Source of the DNA: Crocinitomicaceae bacterium
Lineage (GTDB): Bacteria > Bacteroidota > Bacteroidia > Flavobacteriales_D > Sanyastnellaceae
Reading direction: 5' to 3'
Assembly: GCA_002690915.1 (NCBI GenBank)
Contig: NZGF01000073.1
Coordinates: forward strand, 1-41,258
DNA: 41,258 nt
Shown here: positions 1-8,122 of the stretch, in pieces
How the letters are laid out: every line of letters starts with the position of its first letter
How positions within the stretch are numbered: the stretch's first letter is position 1
The notes under the pieces: model-generated
Told to the model about the DNA's origin: nothing
The model's database searches: none
The model's input: the letters and a program-made list of their open reading frames with translations, nothing else
Position numbers and translations under genes: made by a program

Positions 1-341
1 AGGTTGTCGGCTTCGAACGTGAAGGTGATGCCGCAGTCGGCTGTTCCTTCTGCGAAGAGCTGGCCGCCGCGAGCGACGATCAATGCAGCTGCGTCAGCGC
101 CTTGACCGGCCATGCCCTTTACTACAGTACCGGCCTCAATGGTGAGGGCCTGTCCGTTGTTCACAAATACGTATCCGTCGAGGAGGTACGTATTGTCGCA
201 TGTCCATGTGGAAGTGCCTACTCCAGAACCGTCATCGGCAATAATGACTTCAGTTCTGTCAGCGAGCGGGGGACAGTCACATTGGGCTTGAGCAACAAAT
301 GTTGCCGCGGCGGCCAGTACTGCCATTAACAAGTGCTTCAT
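1..341 (-). CDS. Secreted protein, N-terminal part only (type IX secretion cargo-like), cut by the window edge
   Basis: The minus strand is open from an ATG at 341 to base 1 (113 codons) with no stop. It begins MKHLLMAVLAAAATFVAQAQ, a clear signal peptide with cleavage probably after AQAQ, followed by a Cys-containing mature start (CDCPP). The mature part has a segment of the form 'DNTYLLDGYVFVNNGQ', then 'LTIEAGTVVKG' and 'ALIVARGGQLFAEGT'. From memory, this layout opens many Bacteroidota secreted proteins that carry a C-terminal type IX sorting domain and beta-helix-like repeats. The C-terminus is outside the window, so the sorting signal cannot be checked. Strong codon bias and the signal peptide support it as real. 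It is preceded by about 195 bases of non-coding DNA after the end of the UbiA gene. No clear -7 box lies close to this start, so it may have a longer leader than its neighbours. Confidence 0.8.
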   Translation of the reverse strand, partial: MKHLLMAVLAAAATFVAQAQCDCPPLADRTEVIIADDGSGVGTSTWTCDNTYLLDGYVFVNNGQALTIEAGTVVKGMAGQGADAAALIVARGGQLFAEGTADCGITFTFEADN

Positions 342-481
342 AACAATGATAATTTTAGTTGGGTGTTAATTACAATTCGTCCCCAAAATTCAGTGTTCGA
401 TACCCTTGTTAATGTTTTTCAGATGTTATGATTTAATGTCGTTTCGTGTTAAGTAATTCATCAAAATACTATCCCGGCGTT

Positions 482-497
482 AAGGAAATATTTCCTT
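482..497. repeat. Perfect 16-bp palindrome AAGGAAATATTTCCTT
   Basis: Bases 482–489 and 490–497 are exact reverse complements with no loop. The palindrome lies about 40 bases past the UbiA stop and about 140 bases upstream of the left-edge secreted gene, both on the minus strand. It could be an operator for the secreted gene. A loop-free A/T-rich palindrome without a U-tract is a poor intrinsic terminator. Confidence 0.4.
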
Positions 498-535
498 CAC
501 TTCCTTTATGTTAATTTCGTGACGCTTTGCCAGAT

Positions 536-1459
536 TTATAAAAATCCCGCAAGGTACAGCAGCCCCCCAGCCAACGTCAGTTTTTGCCATGCCGAGACGG
601 AAGCCACTTGCGTTCGAGTCAATTGAATGTGCACGGCGAGGAAAGGAAGGGCAAAAAAGAGTGGCGCCAAGGGTCGTTGCACCAAAGCAATAGACGCCCA
701 CCAAGCAATCCCAACCATAACCCATCCAACGAAGTGCATTCGGTGAAGCAACGACTTGGTGCGCTTTGGCCCCCAACGCACCGGTAGGGTATCGTACCCG
801 GCAAGTGCGTCGCCCTCTGCATCTTGCCAATCCTTGGTGATCTCCCGTAGCAACGTGATGTAGCCAGAAAGCACAACATAGCCGAGCAGAATGTTGCCCT
901 CCGTGCTCTTGAAGAGCTCTAGCCATCGTTCGAAGGAACGGGATTCCAGCAGCGCCAGGCACCACAATGGCAATTGCCCCACGGACAATGCGATGATGAG
1001 GTTGCCGCGTAGGAAGCGACGCTTGAACCACGGGGAATAGCCCCAAAGCAGAACACCCAAGATGGCAATCCATAGGGCGGGGACAGCGCTCTTTGCAGCT
1101 GCCGCAATGCCGAAGCTGGCGAGCACGGCAATCCCAGTGAGCGTGTAATTCAGTGCCAGGGTCTGCCGGCGGGTGATAACCCGTCCCACAAATGTTCGGT
1201 GTGGTCGATTGACGCGGTCCTCCGCCACGTCGAAGTAATCGTTGATGACATTGGCACCTGCGGCCAAAGCGGCCATGGCCAATGTGCCAAGCGCGAGAAG
1301 GGCTTGTTGGTGAGGTGGTAATTCGCCACCGAAGGCTGGGTGGAGCAAGGATTTGGTAATGAGGCCCATGGCCACCACAATCATCAGCACGTTCCATGGA
1401 CGAATGAGTCGGATTCCTGCCGAAGCGGCAGAGTCGGTGATAGGGCGTTGCTTAGCCAT
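536..1459 (-). CDS. UbiA-family prenyltransferase
   Basis: An integral membrane prenyltransferase that joins a polyprenyl diphosphate to an acceptor. Both Asp-rich motifs of the family are visible: NDYFDVAEDRVNRPHR in the first third and REITKDWQDAEGD in the second half. Several hydrophobic segments fill the rest, and the length of 307 residues is normal. The ATG at 1459 is preferred because it gives an 8-base overlap with the stop of the upstream asparaginase gene (ATGGCTAA). An in-frame TTG at 1471 would add four residues. Related Bacteroidota proteins are often annotated as geranylgeranylglycerol-phosphate geranylgeranyltransferase, but acceptor and chain length cannot be read from sequence, and a quinone or other lipid acceptor is equally possible. 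It is the last gene of a probable operon with the glycosylasparaginase and the RND exporter. Confidence 0.9.
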   Translation of the reverse strand: MAKQRPITDSAASAGIRLIRPWNVLMIVVAMGLITKSLLHPAFGGELPPHQQALLALGTLAMAALAAGANVINDYFDVAEDRVNRPHRTFVGRVITRRQTLALNYTLTGIAVLASFGIAAAAKSAVPALWIAILGVLLWGYSPWFKRRFLRGNLIIALSVGQLPLWCLALLESRSFERWLELFKSTEGNILLGYVVLSGYITLLREITKDWQDAEGDALAGYDTLPVRWGPKRTKSLLHRMHFVGWVMVGIAWWASIALVQRPLAPLFFALPFLAVHIQLTRTQVASVSAWQKLTLAGGLLYLAGFL

Positions 1460-2453
1460 GCGAGGCGTCAATCAAAACGCGCTGAACGGTCCCTTTAGGC
1501 TCCGCTTGCTGATGAAAGGCATAATTGAACCCGCCGTGAATGGCGTGGCCTCCAACTTCTCCGTTGCGACCAAGTGCCAAGTAACCGACCTGCAAATCGT
1601 CGGTTGGCATGGAGCGGATGATCCGCTGCACCGCTTCGTAACAGGCTTCTTGCGGTGAAGCGCCCTGACGCATCAATTCCACAACCAAAAAAGAGCCAAC
1701 GGTGCGCATCACCGCTTCGCCGAGGCCCGTTGCGGTGGCACCACCAACAGCGCCATCGACATACAAGCCGGCTCCGATGATGGGGCTGTCGCCCACGCGG
1801 CCATGCATCTTGTACGCCACCCCGCTGGTGGTGCATCCACCGGCCAATCGGCCTGCGTGGTCCAAGGCGAGCAAACCGATGGTATCGTGGTTTTCGATGT
1901 TGATGACGGGTTCGTAGTTGGACGTGGTTTGCCACTTTTCCCACGCCTTGCGCGCTTTATCGGTCAGCAGGTTGGTGGGTTTCATGCCCAATTCTCGGGC
2001 GTATTGTTCCGCACCTGCGCCGGCCAACATTACGTGCGGAGTTTTCTCCATGACCTTGCGCGCGAGGGTAATTGGATGGGCTACGTCTTGCACAAAACAG
2101 ACCGAGCCTGCATTTTGTGTGTGGTCCATGATGCACGCGTCGAGCGTCACATGGCCATCCCGATCGGGGAGACCGCCGATGCCAACGCTCAATCCCTCGG
2201 CATCCGCTTCCACCAGCCGCGCTCCGGCTTCAATCATGTCCAGCGCATTTCCTCCAGCTTCCAGTGCGGCAAAGCCTTCATCATTGGCCAACATGCCGTG
2301 GTTCCAGGTAGAAGCCATGACGGCTCGGCCGCTTCCTTCCAGCTGCGCATGAACAGGGGGGCGAGACCATGCCTTGCTCCACCAACTTCCAATTCCGAGG
2401 GTGCCTGCGACAGCTGTGGCCTCTTTGATGAACTTCCTTCGAGATGATGCCAT
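1452..2453 (-). CDS. N4-(beta-N-acetylglucosaminyl)-L-asparaginase (glycosylasparaginase), Tat-exported
   Basis: An Ntn-hydrolase that cleaves the GlcNAc–asparagine bond of N-glycopeptides. The N-terminus has a twin-arginine signal (SRRKFIKEA, residues 4–12, then a hydrophobic stretch), so export as a folded protein is likely. The autocleavage and nucleophile site is HDTIG, with Thr191 predicted to become the new N-terminus of the beta chain. GGCTTSG (205–211) and GRVGDSPIIGAG (218–229) are the substrate-pocket motifs of the family. At 333 residues it matches the usual length. The gene starts 4 bases after the RND exporter stop and overlaps the UbiA start, so the three genes are probably cotranscribed. 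Periplasmic location fits scavenging of glycopeptides. A plain isoaspartyl peptidase/asparaginase activity is the main alternative. Confidence 0.93.
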   Translation of the reverse strand: MASSRRKFIKEATAVAGTLGIGSWWSKAWSRPPVHAQLEGSGRAVMASTWNHGMLANDEGFAALEAGGNALDMIEAGARLVEADAEGLSVGIGGLPDRDGHVTLDACIMDHTQNAGSVCFVQDVAHPITLARKVMEKTPHVMLAGAGAEQYARELGMKPTNLLTDKARKAWEKWQTTSNYEPVINIENHDTIGLLALDHAGRLAGGCTTSGVAYKMHGRVGDSPIIGAGLYVDGAVGGATATGLGEAVMRTVGSFLVVELMRQGASPQEACYEAVQRIIRSMPTDDLQVGYLALGRNGEVGGHAIHGGFNYAFHQQAEPKGTVQRVLIDASHG

Positions 2454-2457
2454 GCAC

Positions 2458-4770
2458 CTAAGGTCGCAAAATTTTACTTAGGATGCTTGGGTGTTTGGGT
2501 TGTTTCCAGTGGAGTAGTCTCAGCACGAGCCACGGCAACACGAATAGGTCCGATAAAACAGCGAGCAGGAGGGTGGTCGAGATCAACACGCCGATGTAGA
2601 AGGTTCCAAGAAAGCTGCTCAGGCTCAACGTCATGAACCCACCGCAAAGGATGATGCTGGTAATAATGATGGCCTTTCCGGCATTTAGGAAACTGCTCTT
2701 TACCGCCTCCAACAGGTCTTTACCTTTGGCCAGTTCGATACGGAGTTTGCTGATGAAGTGTATCGTATCGTCCACGGCGATGCCAAAGGCAATCGTGAAG
2801 ATGATGCTGGTGGAAAGTTTTAAGTTGATCCCGGTCCACCCCATAATCCCTGCGATCATGAGCAATGGAAGCACATTGGGTATGAGCGATATAATAACCA
2901 TGTAGGCATTGCGAAACATCAGCCCTGAGATCAGGGCTACAATGAGAAAAGCAATGGCCAAGCCTAGCACCATATCACTAGCTAAAGATCCTATATTCAA
3001 ATCAATCAACCGAGCCGTTCCCGTTACGTGGAGATCCAACTCAGAATCTGGATGCTCAGCGGCAAACCAATTGAAGAATGCTTCGTCCTGAGCTCGGTAA
3101 TGTTGGGCGCCGAGATCGGGGAGTTTTCCGAACACTCTCAACACGTTGGTTTCCTCGTTGACCACCAGCGAAAGGGGGCTGGTGCTTTCATCACGTGCCA
3201 AGGTCCGGACCATACGGTCGATGTCACGTTGCTGTTCAGGGACACGGTGGAAACGGTCTTGGTCGCCGTTGTTGAGCCGATTGGCATGTGCCAAGATGCG
3301 GTCACTGCTCACAATCGAACCGACGCCGTAGGTCTGCTCCAAATACGCGGTGATGTCTTGCATGGTTTTTTGCACCTTTACGTCGAGCGGACTTTCTCCC
3401 GCAGGCAGGGCAATGGACAATTCGAAAGGCCGAACGCCTGCAAATTCTCGTTCGAAAAATGCAAATTCTTGCCGAAACGGATCGTCCTCAGCCAAGTCTT
3501 CCAACAGCACATTATTCACTTCGATACGGCTGGTTCCGAGGATTGCAAGGGCCGAAAAGCCTAATGTGACTGCTGCAATGACCAAGGGGCGACGAAGCAT
3601 CGTTTGCAAGGCGCTTTGCAGCCAATTGTTCCAAATCACGCCGTTTCCTTCGTTGGAGACTCGAGGTGCGGGAAAGAGCATCATAATGGAGGGCAGCAAT
3701 GTAAAGGCGAGAAGGTAGGCGATGCCGACCCCGGCTGCGGCGTATACCCCGAAATCGCGAATGGGCTGCACGGAAGACGACAGAAGGGTCAGGAAACCAA
3801 CCGCCGTCGTCAAGGTGGTCAGAAAGGTGGCGAGTCCGACCTCCTTGAAGGCAGCTAGTATGCTTTGGAATTGCGTGGCGCCTTGCCGCAGCTCTTCATA
3901 GTAACGAGATAGAATGTGAACTACATCGCTGACTCCGACCACAAAGATGATTGTGGGAAGCACAATGGTCATGACATCGATTGATTTGCCAGTCATTTCC
4001 ATAGCGCCGAGCGTCCACAGGCCGCTGAGCAGGACGACGAGTAAGGGGATGCACACCCCCCAAATACTCTGGAAGGCCACCCACAGAAATACCACTACGA
4101 GAACCAATCCAATGCTCACGAAAAGGGCGACTTCACGTTGCATGACGTCCACGTAGTATTTCTGCGCCACAGCCCGACCGGCGATGTGTACGGAGTGATT
4201 CCAAGTGGATGCCATTTGGGTGATGGCATTGGCCAAGCTGTCACAGCCGGCTTTGGACAGGAGCTGCTTGTGCCTGACTTGGATGGCGAGCGCCCTGCCT
4301 CCAGTTGAGACAAACGATCCGTCCCAGGTAGGATGTCCTGCGATGCGAGTGGAGTCGGCAATTAACTTGGTCCGCGCGTCTTTCTCTTGCCAGCGCAGTA
4401 GGGGACGCTGCACAACCGTAAGACCGAGCTTGACGGGTTCATTGAGTCGTGTGGGGCTGATAACCTCTTCGATGTAGGGAAGAGCCTCAAGTTCTTCTAC
4501 GTATCCCTCCACTTCCTCGAGAAACGCGGGGTGGTAAATGCTTGTTGGGTGCTCTACGCCAACAATCAGGAAGTCATTGTCCGATTCAAATTGTGACCGA
4601 AAATTTAGGTAGAACTCGGTTTCCGGGTCGTCCAGCGGGAAGAAGCTTTCAAAATCGTAATTGAATCCGATTTGAGACACGCGCCATCCCATCCATAATG
4701 TCGCCGCCCCAATCAAGACCAAGACCCACTTAGCGCGTGTTTTCCAATGATTCGGAATATCGTTTCCCAT
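2458..4770 (-). CDS. RND/MMPL-family membrane transporter
   Basis: A large inner-membrane exporter of the MMPL/RND type, 770 residues from the chosen start. It has one N-terminal membrane segment, a large periplasmic domain starting with the family's 'YDFESFFPLDD' stretch, a five- to six-helix bundle, a short repeat of the same plan, a second periplasmic domain and a final helix bundle with 'AFGIAVDDTIHFI', typical of helix 4 in the second half. Its substrate is unknown; lipids, hopanoids or drugs are all exported by relatives. The open frame extends to a TTG at 4806, but that TTG is part of a promoter-like box (TACCCTTG). The ATG at 4770, preceded by a GAGGA-like stretch, is therefore the better start. 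It heads the operon with the asparaginase and UbiA genes. Confidence 0.9.
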   Translation of the reverse strand: MGNDIPNHWKTRAKWVLVLIGAATLWMGWRVSQIGFNYDFESFFPLDDPETEFYLNFRSQFESDNDFLIVGVEHPTSIYHPAFLEEVEGYVEELEALPYIEEVISPTRLNEPVKLGLTVVQRPLLRWQEKDARTKLIADSTRIAGHPTWDGSFVSTGGRALAIQVRHKQLLSKAGCDSLANAITQMASTWNHSVHIAGRAVAQKYYVDVMQREVALFVSIGLVLVVVFLWVAFQSIWGVCIPLLVVLLSGLWTLGAMEMTGKSIDVMTIVLPTIIFVVGVSDVVHILSRYYEELRQGATQFQSILAAFKEVGLATFLTTLTTAVGFLTLLSSSVQPIRDFGVYAAAGVGIAYLLAFTLLPSIMMLFPAPRVSNEGNGVIWNNWLQSALQTMLRRPLVIAAVTLGFSALAILGTSRIEVNNVLLEDLAEDDPFRQEFAFFEREFAGVRPFELSIALPAGESPLDVKVQKTMQDITAYLEQTYGVGSIVSSDRILAHANRLNNGDQDRFHRVPEQQRDIDRMVRTLARDESTSPLSLVVNEETNVLRVFGKLPDLGAQHYRAQDEAFFNWFAAEHPDSELDLHVTGTARLIDLNIGSLASDMVLGLAIAFLIVALISGLMFRNAYMVIISLIPNVLPLLMIAGIMGWTGINLKLSTSIIFTIAFGIAVDDTIHFISKLRIELAKGKDLLEAVKSSFLNAGKAIIITSIILCGGFMTLSLSSFLGTFYIGVLISTTLLLAVLSDLFVLPWLVLRLLHWKQPKHPSILSKILRP

Positions 4771-4803
4771 CGGATGTATTAACAAGTCCTCGCGTTCAGG
4801 GTT

Positions 4804-4811
4804 CAAGGGTA
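4804..4811 (-). promoter_or_regulatory. Candidate -7 promoter box for the RND operon
   Basis: On the minus strand this reads TACCCTTG, one mismatch from the Bacteroidota -7 consensus TAnnTTTG. It lies immediately after the dnaK terminator and 33 bases before the ATG at 4770. No clear -33 element was found. Confidence 0.35.
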
Positions 4812-4817
4812 AAACGA

Positions 4818-4847
4818 AAAAACCCCGGACCGGAGTCCAGGGTTTTT
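4818..4847 (-). terminator. Intrinsic terminator of dnaK
   Basis: Two 13-base arms (4818–4830 and 4835–4847) flank a 4-base loop, 20 bases past the dnaK stop. On the minus strand the single imperfect pair is a U·G wobble, whereas on the plus strand it is a C·A mismatch. The minus-strand hairpin ends in a run of Ts (TTTTTTCGTTTT). Both facts point to termination of the dnaK transcript, not of anything on the plus strand. Confidence 0.85.
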
Positions 4848-4867
4848 CATTGCTCCAAAGTTGAACT

Positions 4868-6769
4868 TTACTTTACTTCTTCAAAATCCACATCGGTGAC
4901 TTCGGGATCTGCTTTGCCTGCCTCTGGAGTGCTGTCCTCCGGTTCACCAGTCGCACCTGCCTCTTGCTGGGCCGCGTACATTTCCTGACTCGCCGCTTGG
5001 AATGCACTATTGAGCTTTTCGATGCCCGCCTTGCAGCCGTCTATGTCCTGCTCACCATGGGCCTTCTTGAGCTCTTCCAACGCAGCATCGATGGGTCCGC
5101 GGTTGCCTTCGGAGATTTTATCGCCGAACTCCTTAAGTTGCTTCTCAGTCTGGAATACTAAGGCATCGGCTTGATTCAGTACTTCGATGCGTTCCTTGGC
5201 TTCTTTGTCCGCTTCGGCATTGGCCTCCGCCTCCTGCTTCATGCGGTTCACTTCTTCATCGCTGAGTCCGCTGGACGCCTCGATGCGGATGTTTTGCTCT
5301 TTGCCTGTTGCTTTGTCTTTGGCGCTCACCTGAATGATTCCATTGGCATCGATGTCAAACGTAACCTCAATCTGAGGCACACCGCGAGGAGCGGGCGGAA
5401 TATCTGCCAGCTGGAACCGACCAATGGTACGGTTGTCGTTGGCCATGGAACGCTCGCCCTGCAGCACGTGGATTTCAACGCTAGGTTGATTATCGGAAGC
5501 CGTGCTGAACGTTTCTGACTTTTTCGTAGGGATGGTGGTGTTTGCATCGATCAACTTAGTCATCACACCGCCCATGGTTTCAATTCCCAAGGACAAAGGG
5601 GTAACGTCCAAAAGCAAGACATCTTTCACGTCGCCTGAAAGCACGCCACCCTGAATGGCTGCGCCGACAGCTACTACCTCATCGGGGTTGACGCCTTTGG
5701 AAGGCTCCTTACCAAAGTAGGCCTTTACCGCTGCCTGCACAGCGGGGATGCGGGTGGATCCGCCCACTAAAATGACCTCATCGATATCTGACTTGTCGAG
5801 ATCAGCCGCTTTCAATGCGGATGCACACGGTTCAATGGTTCGCTTGATTAATTCATCTGCCAATTGCTCGAACTTTGCTTGGGAGAGGGAGCGGACCAAG
5901 TGCTTAGGCACGCCGTCAACCGGCATGATGTAGGGTAAGTTAATTTCTGAACTTGAGGTACTCGAGAGCTCAATTTTGGCCTTTTCAGCGGCATCTTTCA
6001 AACGCTGCAGGGCCATGGGATCTTTTGAGAGGTCCAATCCGCCGTTCTCGTCCTTGAACTCCTGTACTAACCAATCAATAATGACCTGATCGAAGTCGTC
6101 TCCACCCAAGTGAGTGTCCCCATCAGTCGAAAGAACCTCGAACACACCATCGCCCAACTCGAGGATGGAAACGTCGTGAGTGCCACCGCCTAAATCGAAG
6201 ACGACAATCTTCTGGTCAATGGCTTTCTTGTCCATGCCGTACGCAAGCGCGGCGGCTGTGGGCTCGTTGATTATACGCTTGACTTCAAGACCAGCGATTT
6301 CACCCGCTTCCTTAGTGGCTTGGCGCTGTGCGTCGTTGAAGTAGGCTGGGACGGTGATAACGGCACCGGTGACTTCCGTTCCAAGGTAATCCTCAGCTGT
6401 CTTCTTCATTTTCTGAAGGGTCATTGCGCTGATTTCTTGGGGCGTGTACAACCGGTCATCAATTTTGACGCGAGGCGTGTTATTGTCTCCTTTGACCACG
6501 TTGTAAGGCACACGGCCAATTTCAGTTTTCACTTCATCGAAGGAGTTTCCCATGAAACGCTTGATGCTGAAAATCGTTTTTTGTGGGTTGGTGATGGCTT
6601 GACGCTTCGCCGGTTCACCGACCTTTCGCTCTCCGCCATCGATGAAGGCGATGATGGAAGGCGTTGTGCGCTTGCCCTCCGCGTTGGTAATGACCACGGG
6701 TTCGTTGCCCTCCATAACGGAGACGCAGCTGTTTGTGGTACCTAAATCAATTCCGATGATTTTACTCAT
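4868..6769 (-). CDS. dnaK: Molecular chaperone DnaK (Hsp70)
   Basis: ATP-dependent chaperone that binds exposed hydrophobic peptides in the cytoplasm with DnaJ and GrpE as partners. The 633-residue protein is full length: N-terminal ATPase with [11 protein letters not shown] at 5–15, [14 protein letters not shown], the second phosphate loop, and [10 protein letters not shown]; then the substrate-binding domain with TPLSLGIET, and a helical lid ending in the usual acidic tail, here EEVK. The second phosphate loop reads GGGTHDVSI where E. coli has GGGTFD; I recall the His form from other Bacteroidota, so it is probably lineage-typical. Neither dnaJ nor grpE is nearby, so the gene appears monocistronic, with its own promoter upstream and terminator downstream. 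Confidence 0.99.
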   Translation of the reverse strand: MSKIIGIDLGTTNSCVSVMEGNEPVVITNAEGKRTTPSIIAFIDGGERKVGEPAKRQAITNPQKTIFSIKRFMGNSFDEVKTEIGRVPYNVVKGDNNTPRVKIDDRLYTPQEISAMTLQKMKKTAEDYLGTEVTGAVITVPAYFNDAQRQATKEAGEIAGLEVKRIINEPTAAALAYGMDKKAIDQKIVVFDLGGGTHDVSILELGDGVFEVLSTDGDTHLGGDDFDQVIIDWLVQEFKDENGGLDLSKDPMALQRLKDAAEKAKIELSSTSSSEINLPYIMPVDGVPKHLVRSLSQAKFEQLADELIKRTIEPCASALKAADLDKSDIDEVILVGGSTRIPAVQAAVKAYFGKEPSKGVNPDEVVAVGAAIQGGVLSGDVKDVLLLDVTPLSLGIETMGGVMTKLIDANTTIPTKKSETFSTASDNQPSVEIHVLQGERSMANDNRTIGRFQLADIPPAPRGVPQIEVTFDIDANGIIQVSAKDKATGKEQNIRIEASSGLSDEEVNRMKQEAEANAEADKEAKERIEVLNQADALVFQTEKQLKEFGDKISEGNRGPIDAALEELKKAHGEQDIDGCKAGIEKLNSAFQAASQEMYAAQQEAGATGEPEDSTPEAGKADPEVTDVDFEEVK

Positions 6770-6781
6770 AGCTTATCTTGA

Positions 6782-6809
6782 ATTATAATGCTTGATACAG
6801 CAAGGTCAA
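6782..6809 (-). promoter_or_regulatory. Sigma-70-like candidate promoter of dnaK
   Basis: Minus-strand TTGACC (6809–6804), a 16-base spacer and TATAAT (6787–6782). This near-consensus housekeeping promoter of the E. coli type is unusual beside the TAnnTTTG-like boxes elsewhere in the window. Transcription would start near 6775, leaving only about 5–7 bases before the dnaK ATG at 6769. No heat-shock operator such as CIRCE (TTAGCACTC-N9-GAGTGCTAA) is visible. Confidence 0.4.
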
Positions 6810-6839
6810 GGAGCGTGCCGTTTGGCATTTGGGCAGCGC

Positions 6840-6880
6840 AACCTGACAAGGCTGTCAGACTCTACCGGTAAACCTGACAA
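6840..6880. repeat. Direct repeat AACCTGACAA with an embedded inverted repeat
   Basis: AACCTGACAA occurs at 6840–6849 and again at 6871–6880. The first copy also forms a perfect 6-bp inverted repeat (CTGACA-AGGC-TGTCAG, 6842–6857). They lie between the BtuF-like gene's stop and the dnaK promoter, all on the minus strand. They may be regulatory for dnaK, or the hairpin may be a weak terminator of the upstream gene; there is no T-tract after it. Confidence 0.3.
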
Positions 6881-6898
6881 AACGTCCTTGAAACAGCC

Positions 6899-7636
6899 CT
6901 AGTGTGACAGGTCATCCAATGCCTGACGCATACTGCTGAGGTATTCCTTAGCATGCAGCATCCTGCTGCCGTACCAGCTAAAGGATTCGCCATCAACCAA
7001 AATTGGCCGAAGTCCGATGGATGCAAAGTGAGAACAGTGCTTGCGATTAAAAGGGTAGGGCTCAGAAGAAAGCATGACGGGTATGCCAATCATTCCATGC
7101 AATTGCCTCTCGCTCAGCTCGGGATAACGACCGACAGTTCCCTCAGGCAAGGCATTGCCAATGCCCCACCAGTTCATCACGGCATTTATGAAGGTATCTC
7201 GACCGGCGACCATGAACGGATTTTGCCAAATGGCATAGAGCGCTTCTCCATTCAGCGGCCTAGGTTCCCCCCAAGCTTTTTCAATTTCAGAGCGCCATGT
7301 GTTAGCCGCAGCTCGTTTTTCCAGAACCTCCCCAATGCAATCCAATGCGTCAAATGCACTTTCAACGGATCGGACATCGGTCACGAGCACATCCGCAAAG
7401 GCTCGACAAGCTTCGACATCTTCTCGGGTATTTTCCTCCTTGCTGGCAATCACGATGTCGGGCTTAAGTTTCTCGATTCGTTCGAGATGAATGCGCTTCG
7501 TTCCGCCAATGATTGGTATTCCCTCAGCCTGATTCCCGGCGCGGACGCAAAACTTTGTGCGGCCAACAAGGCCGCTGGCGAGTCCTAAATCCACCACGTA
7601 TTCGGTCCAGCTCGGCACCAGGCTGACGATTCGCAT
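6899..7636 (-). CDS. Helical-backbone metal receptor / cobalamin-binding (BtuF-like) protein
   Basis: A 245-residue protein with the fold of vitamin B12 or siderophore receptors. It begins MRIVSLVPSWTE, then 'GLVGRTKFCV' and 'IGGTKRIHLERIEKLKPDIVIASKEEN', the standard first lobe of the BtuF/FhuD class, and ends with a second lobe containing VMLSSEPYPF. The open frame extends upstream to 7759, but that part has no signal peptide or family similarity. The ATG at 7636, three bases after a TAAATTGC box, matches where relatives begin. Without a signal peptide it would be cytoplasmic, unlike E. coli BtuF; related Bacteroidota proteins also often lack one. No permease or ATPase partner is adjacent, so transport is unproven. 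It could instead be a cobalamin or metal carrier or sensor. Confidence 0.82.
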   Translation of the reverse strand: MRIVSLVPSWTEYVVDLGLASGLVGRTKFCVRAGNQAEGIPIIGGTKRIHLERIEKLKPDIVIASKEENTREDVEACRAFADVLVTDVRSVESAFDALDCIGEVLEKRAAANTWRSEIEKAWGEPRPLNGEALYAIWQNPFMVAGRDTFINAVMNWWGIGNALPEGTVGRYPELSERQLHGMIGIPVMLSSEPYPFNRKHCSHFASIGLRPILVDGESFSWYGSRMLHAKEYLSSMRQALDDLSH

Positions 7637-8122
7637 GTTGCAATTTAGTCCACGTTCGAAACCTTTCTGCCATCGTGACCATGGTGCAGAATGCCTTGTT
7701 TTTACGTACGGGCTGTAAAACGACGTTCCGACGGATGCCACGCAAGTTGAATATGACACCGGTCATAATCTTGGTCTAAGCGGGTCAGTCGGCTGTTTCG
7801 TATTGTGGTTCTGACAATGCCATAAGTCAAGTCGGGGTCTTGGTAGTAATGGATCAGTCTGAACCGTACTTCACAGATGCAGTTTTGATTTTGCCTTCCG
7901 CACTTTTAATCGAACACCTTGAAGCCTGCGGAATTCTCGGGTGTGACATAGGCAGATTACACACAGATGAAGTCCGTGTTGGATTCGAGCGAGTTGTCGT
8001 CGTTTAAGGGCCTGGAGTACTATGACGGGCGGCGCAACCCGAGGTTGTTCGAGCCCCACTTGGGCTGCAGGATTTTCCAATCGACTGCCGGCTGTTAAGG
8101 CGGGAAAGCCTAATTTCGCTGC
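7637..8122. other. 486-base divergent intergenic region without a recognisable gene
   Basis: This gap separates the BtuF-like gene (minus) from the Gfo/Idh gene (plus). It holds a TAAATTGC box at 7640–7647 (minus, 3 bases before the BtuF-like ATG), a TAATTTCG box at 8111–8118 (plus, 4 bases before the Gfo/Idh ATG) and a perfect inverted repeat TATGAC-ACCG-GTCATA at 7752–7767. Short plus-strand ORFs exist (ATG at 7851 to stop at 8008, and ATG 7967 to stop 8098) but neither resembles a known protein. I found no tRNA, tmRNA, SRP RNA or RNase P RNA hallmark. It may be a decayed gene. Confidence 0.5.

Noticed and set aside
480-1397. A 305-codon minus-strand open frame rich in Arg, His and Cys
   Set aside because: It lies on the UbiA gene in another frame; the UbiA frame has both Asp-rich motifs and helices, this one has no family resemblance.
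8041-8075. GTTCGAGCC at 8047, like a tRNA T-loop
   Set aside because: The flanking bases do not form a T-stem, and no acceptor, D or anticodon arm can be folded around it.
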